Positions 25,855-27,709 of a stretch of DNA of 27,709 bases are shown piece after piece. The stretch is from positions 1 through 27,709 of the forward strand of contig JBEEGX010000059.1 of assembly GCA_041167105.1 (NCBI GenBank), given 5' to 3'. A model generated the notes under the pieces. The model worked only from the letters and a program-made list of their open reading frames with translations, searched no databases and had not been told where the DNA came from. The number at the start of each line of letters is the position of its first letter. Within the stretch, counting starts at the first letter, position 1. The DNA is from JAJPGZ01 sp041167105 (GTDB lineage: Bacteria; Verrucomicrobiota; Verrucomicrobiia; Chthoniobacterales; UBA10450). The translations under genes were made by a program, and so were the position numbers.

Positions 25855-26958
25855 TTAGACGTTGAAGCGGAACTCGATCACGTCGCCGTCTTTCACGACG
25901 TAATCTTTTCCTTCGATCCGCAATTTTCCGCTCTCGCGCGCTTTCGCGAACGAGCCTAACGAAACCAAATCGTCATAGTGGATTGTCTCCGCCGCGATGA
26001 AACCGCGCTCGAAATCGGAATGAATCACGCTGGCCGCTTGTGGCGCTTTATCGCCTTCGTGAATCGTCCAGGCGCGCGTTTCCTTGTCGCCAGTCGTCAA
26101 ATACGTGCGCAGGCCTAACAAATGATACGTCGCGCGAATCAAATCGTGCACGCCACTGTCTTGCACGCCGACGCCGCGCAAATACTCCAGTGCTTCTTCC
26201 TCGCTAAGATCGACAAGCTCGCTTTCGATTTGCGCGCTGATCACCACCGCCTCCGTCCCGAAATGTTGCGCCGCGTATTTGCGCACAAGATCGACATGTT
26301 CATGCGCGCCGCCTTTGGCGAGATCGGCTTCCGCGACGTTGCAGGCGAACAACGTTGACTTCGACGTAAGCAAAAAGAATTCGCGCGTGGCCACTTTTTC
26401 TTCCGGCGTTAAATCCGCCGTGATCGCCGGCTTTCCCGCGTCCAAATGCGGCAGCAATTTCTCGATCACCGCGTTGTCGATCTTCGCCTGCTTCGATCCG
26501 GCGCGCACTTCCTTCTGGATGCGATCGTGCCGTTTCTGCAACGATGCGAGATCAGCCAGCACGAGCTCGGTGTTGATGACTTCGATATCGCGCACCGGAT
26601 CAATCGACCCGCTGACGTGATGAATGTCGCCGCTCTCGAAACAGCGCACCACCTGCACGATCGCGTCCACTTCGCGGATGTGACTGAGGAATTGATTGCC
26701 GAGGCCTTCACCCGTGCTCGCGCCTTTCACGAGTCCCGCGATATCGACGAACTCGATCGCCGTCGCCACAATTTTTTGCGACTTCGACATCTCCGCCAGC
26801 TTCGTTAGGCGTGGATCGGGCACGGTCACGATCCCGAGGTTCGGCTCGATCGTGCAGAAGGGATAATTTTCCGCCGGCGCTTTATGCGTGCGGGTGACGG
26901 CATTGAACAACGTCGATTTCCCGACGTTCGGCAGTCCCACGATTCCGGCACTGAGCAT
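25855..26958 (-). CDS. ychF: YchF/OLA1-family P-loop ATPase
   Basis: This 367-residue TRAFAC-class NTPase of the Obg group prefers ATP to GTP and binds ribosomes; it affects stress responses. The G1 motif is GLPNVGKST (residues 7-15). DIAGLVKGAS is the G3 region, and the altered G4 NVAEADL replaces NKxD, as is normal in YchF. The C-terminal TGS domain ends DYVVKDGDVIEFRFNV. The start at 26958 (MLSAGIVGLPNVGKST) is the normal family start; the frame stays open to 27051 through the tRNA gene, which is not credible as protein. Three copies of the iterated word lie within. Confidence 0.96.
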   Translation of the reverse strand: MLSAGIVGLPNVGKSTLFNAVTRTHKAPAENYPFCTIEPNLGIVTVPDPRLTKLAEMSKSQKIVATAIEFVDIAGLVKGASTGEGLGNQFLSHIREVDAIVQVVRCFESGDIHHVSGSIDPVRDIEVINTELVLADLASLQKRHDRIQKEVRAGSKQAKIDNAVIEKLLPHLDAGKPAITADLTPEEKVATREFFLLTSKSTLFACNVAEADLAKGGAHEHVDLVRKYAAQHFGTEAVVISAQIESELVDLSEEEALEYLRGVGVQDSGVHDLIRATYHLLGLRTYLTTGDKETRAWTIHEGDKAPQAASVIHSDFERGFIAAETIHYDDLVSLGSFAKARESGKLRIEGKDYVVKDGDVIEFRFNV

Positions 26959-26967
26959 AAAGAAAAA

Positions 26968-26995
26968 AAATCTGCGTAAATCTGCGAAATCTGTG
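26968..26995. repeat. Short direct repeats AAATCTGCG between ychF and the tRNA gene
   Basis: AAATCTGCG occurs at 26968-26976 and 26978-26986, and AAATCTGTG at 26987-26995. The block is flanked on both sides by runs of eight A (26963-26970 and 27000-27007). On the minus strand these A-runs become T-runs downstream of the tRNA, and the first may help end its transcript. Confidence 0.75.
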
Positions 26996-27009
26996 GATGA
27001 AAAAAAATC

Positions 27010-27083
27010 TCGGGCTGGCGGGATTTGAACCCACGACCTCTTGAACCCCATTCAAGCGTTCTACCAAGCTGAACTACAGCCCG
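27010..27083 (-). tRNA. tRNA-Pro (anticodon GGG)
   Basis: On the minus strand the sequence begins CGGGCTGTAGTTCAGCTTGG. The acceptor stem CGGGCTG pairs with CAGCCCG, and the discriminator is A. The anticodon arm is CTTGA-ATGGGGT-TCAAG, giving anticodon GGG, and the T-arm has GTGGGTTCAAATCCCGC. The C1-G72 pair is typical of bacterial tRNA-Pro. CCA is not encoded; a T-run follows. The gene lies between the HDAC-family gene and ychF. Confidence 0.96.
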
Positions 27084-27107
27084 ATGTTCGATTGCGAGCG
27101 GGAGTAT

Positions 27108-27709
27108 CTAGTCGCTCGCCCAACTCGTCAAAAACGCATCGATCAATTCCGGCAGATCGTCGCTGTATCCGCCTTCGAGAATCGCGGCGGTGGAGATGTC
27201 GATCTTGCGCAACCATTCGCCGAACGTCGCGAAATCCTCGCGCTCGAGCGTCATTTGCACGAGCGGATCGCGCGCATAGGCATCGAAACCGGCCGAGACC
27301 AACAGGAGATTCGGTTTAAATTCGAGCAGCCGATCTAATGCGCGTCGCGCAAGATCGACATGTTCTTTTCGCGGCGTTCCGGGGGCGACCGGGTAATTGC
27401 CGATGTTAGCGAACGATTTCGCCCCCGTCCCGGGATACGCCGGGAATTGATGAATCGATGCGAAGCGAATGCGTTCGTTATTCGCGACAATGGCTTCCGT
27501 GCCGTTACCGTGGTGCGCATCGAAATCCCAGATCGCCACGCGCGCGGCGCCGTTCGTTAGGGCGTCGAGTGCGGCAATGGCGACATTGCTGTAGTAACAA
27601 AAACCCATCGCGCGATCGCGGGTGGCGTGATGTCCCGGCGGACGATTGAGCACAAACGCGCGTTCGCCCTTCATCGCCGAGCGCGCGGCTTCGATCGCCG
27701 CGCCGGCCG
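27108..27709 (-). CDS. Histone deacetylase family protein, C-terminal part (5' end outside window)
   Basis: This is the C-terminal 200 residues of a zinc-dependent deacetylase of the HDAC/AcuC/acetylpolyamine amidohydrolase superfamily. It has the charge-relay histidines in RPPGHHA, the zinc ligands in WDFDAHHGNGT and SAGFDAYARDPL, and EGGYSDDLPELI near the end. Bacterial members remove acetyl groups from lysines, polyamines or acetoin-related substrates; which applies here is unknown. The frame is open to the window edge upstream of the internal ATG at 27674, so this ATG is not the start. Copies of the iterated word encode KID (27197) and VDL (27351). Confidence 0.93.
   Translation of the reverse strand, partial: AGAAIEAARSAMKGERAFVLNRPPGHHATRDRAMGFCYYSNVAIAALDALTNGAARVAIWDFDAHHGNGTEAIVANNERIRFASIHQFPAYPGTGAKSFANIGNYPVAPGTPRKEHVDLARRALDRLLEFKPNLLLVSAGFDAYARDPLVQMTLEREDFATFGEWLRKIDISTAAILEGGYSDDLPELIDAFLTSWASD

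Noticed and set aside
26959..27051. N-terminal extension of ychF through the tRNA
   Set aside because: The frame is open only by chance; YchF normally begins at the MLSAGIVGLPNVGKST-type start.

Overview
The window looks like a high-GC chromosomal segment from a member of the Verrucomicrobiota, perhaps Chthoniobacterales. This rests on the exported DUF6600-type protein, the histidine pathway ending in a fused formimidoyltransferase-cyclodeaminase, the paired OPT transporters and overall gene style. It is an inference; a marker-gene tree was not possible here. Genes are packed tightly, and no stretch of more than about 300 bases lacks a gene.

Layout: 1-506 is the 3' end of a DegP/HtrA protease. 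593-2263 encodes a secreted DUF6600-type protein with a low-complexity tail and a strong terminator. 2347-3342 (minus) is asd; it diverges from a cytoplasmic YkuD protein (3374-3835). A very small TTG-start lipoprotein (3944-4075) and an exported protein of unknown function (4156-4785) follow. 4821-14226 is a long, mostly overlapping co-directional block: hutH-hutU-ftcD-hutI (histidine to glutamate, with C1 transfer to tetrahydrofolate), then tig-clpP-clpX (folding and proteolysis). cinA follows. A minus-strand pair (lysozyme-like exported protein and a second YkuD L,D-transpeptidase), an FKBP isomerase, minus-strand nadD-rsfS, nagZ, two divergent OPT transporters, a zinc-ribbon coiled-coil protein, an exported hypothetical, ychF, tRNA-Pro(GGG) and the 3' part of a histone-deacetylase-family gene complete the window. 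Several genes concern peptidoglycan (two YkuD proteins, NagZ, the lysozyme-like protein).

The most striking signal is not a gene. The 10-mer TGTCGATCTT (reverse AAGATCGACA) occurs 50 times exactly in 27.7 kb by my hand count, 26 times on one strand and 24 on the other, when well under one copy is expected by chance. It occurs in all six reading frames inside genes and as close tandem pairs between genes. A second word, CCTAACRA, occurs 27 times. These look like genome-wide iterated words, comparable in style to DNA uptake sequences or the cyanobacterial HIP1 element; what reads them is unknown. Other oddities are an apparent AUA start codon for rsfS, a 27-base perfect palindrome carried in frame inside hutI, and heptamer repeats before cinA.
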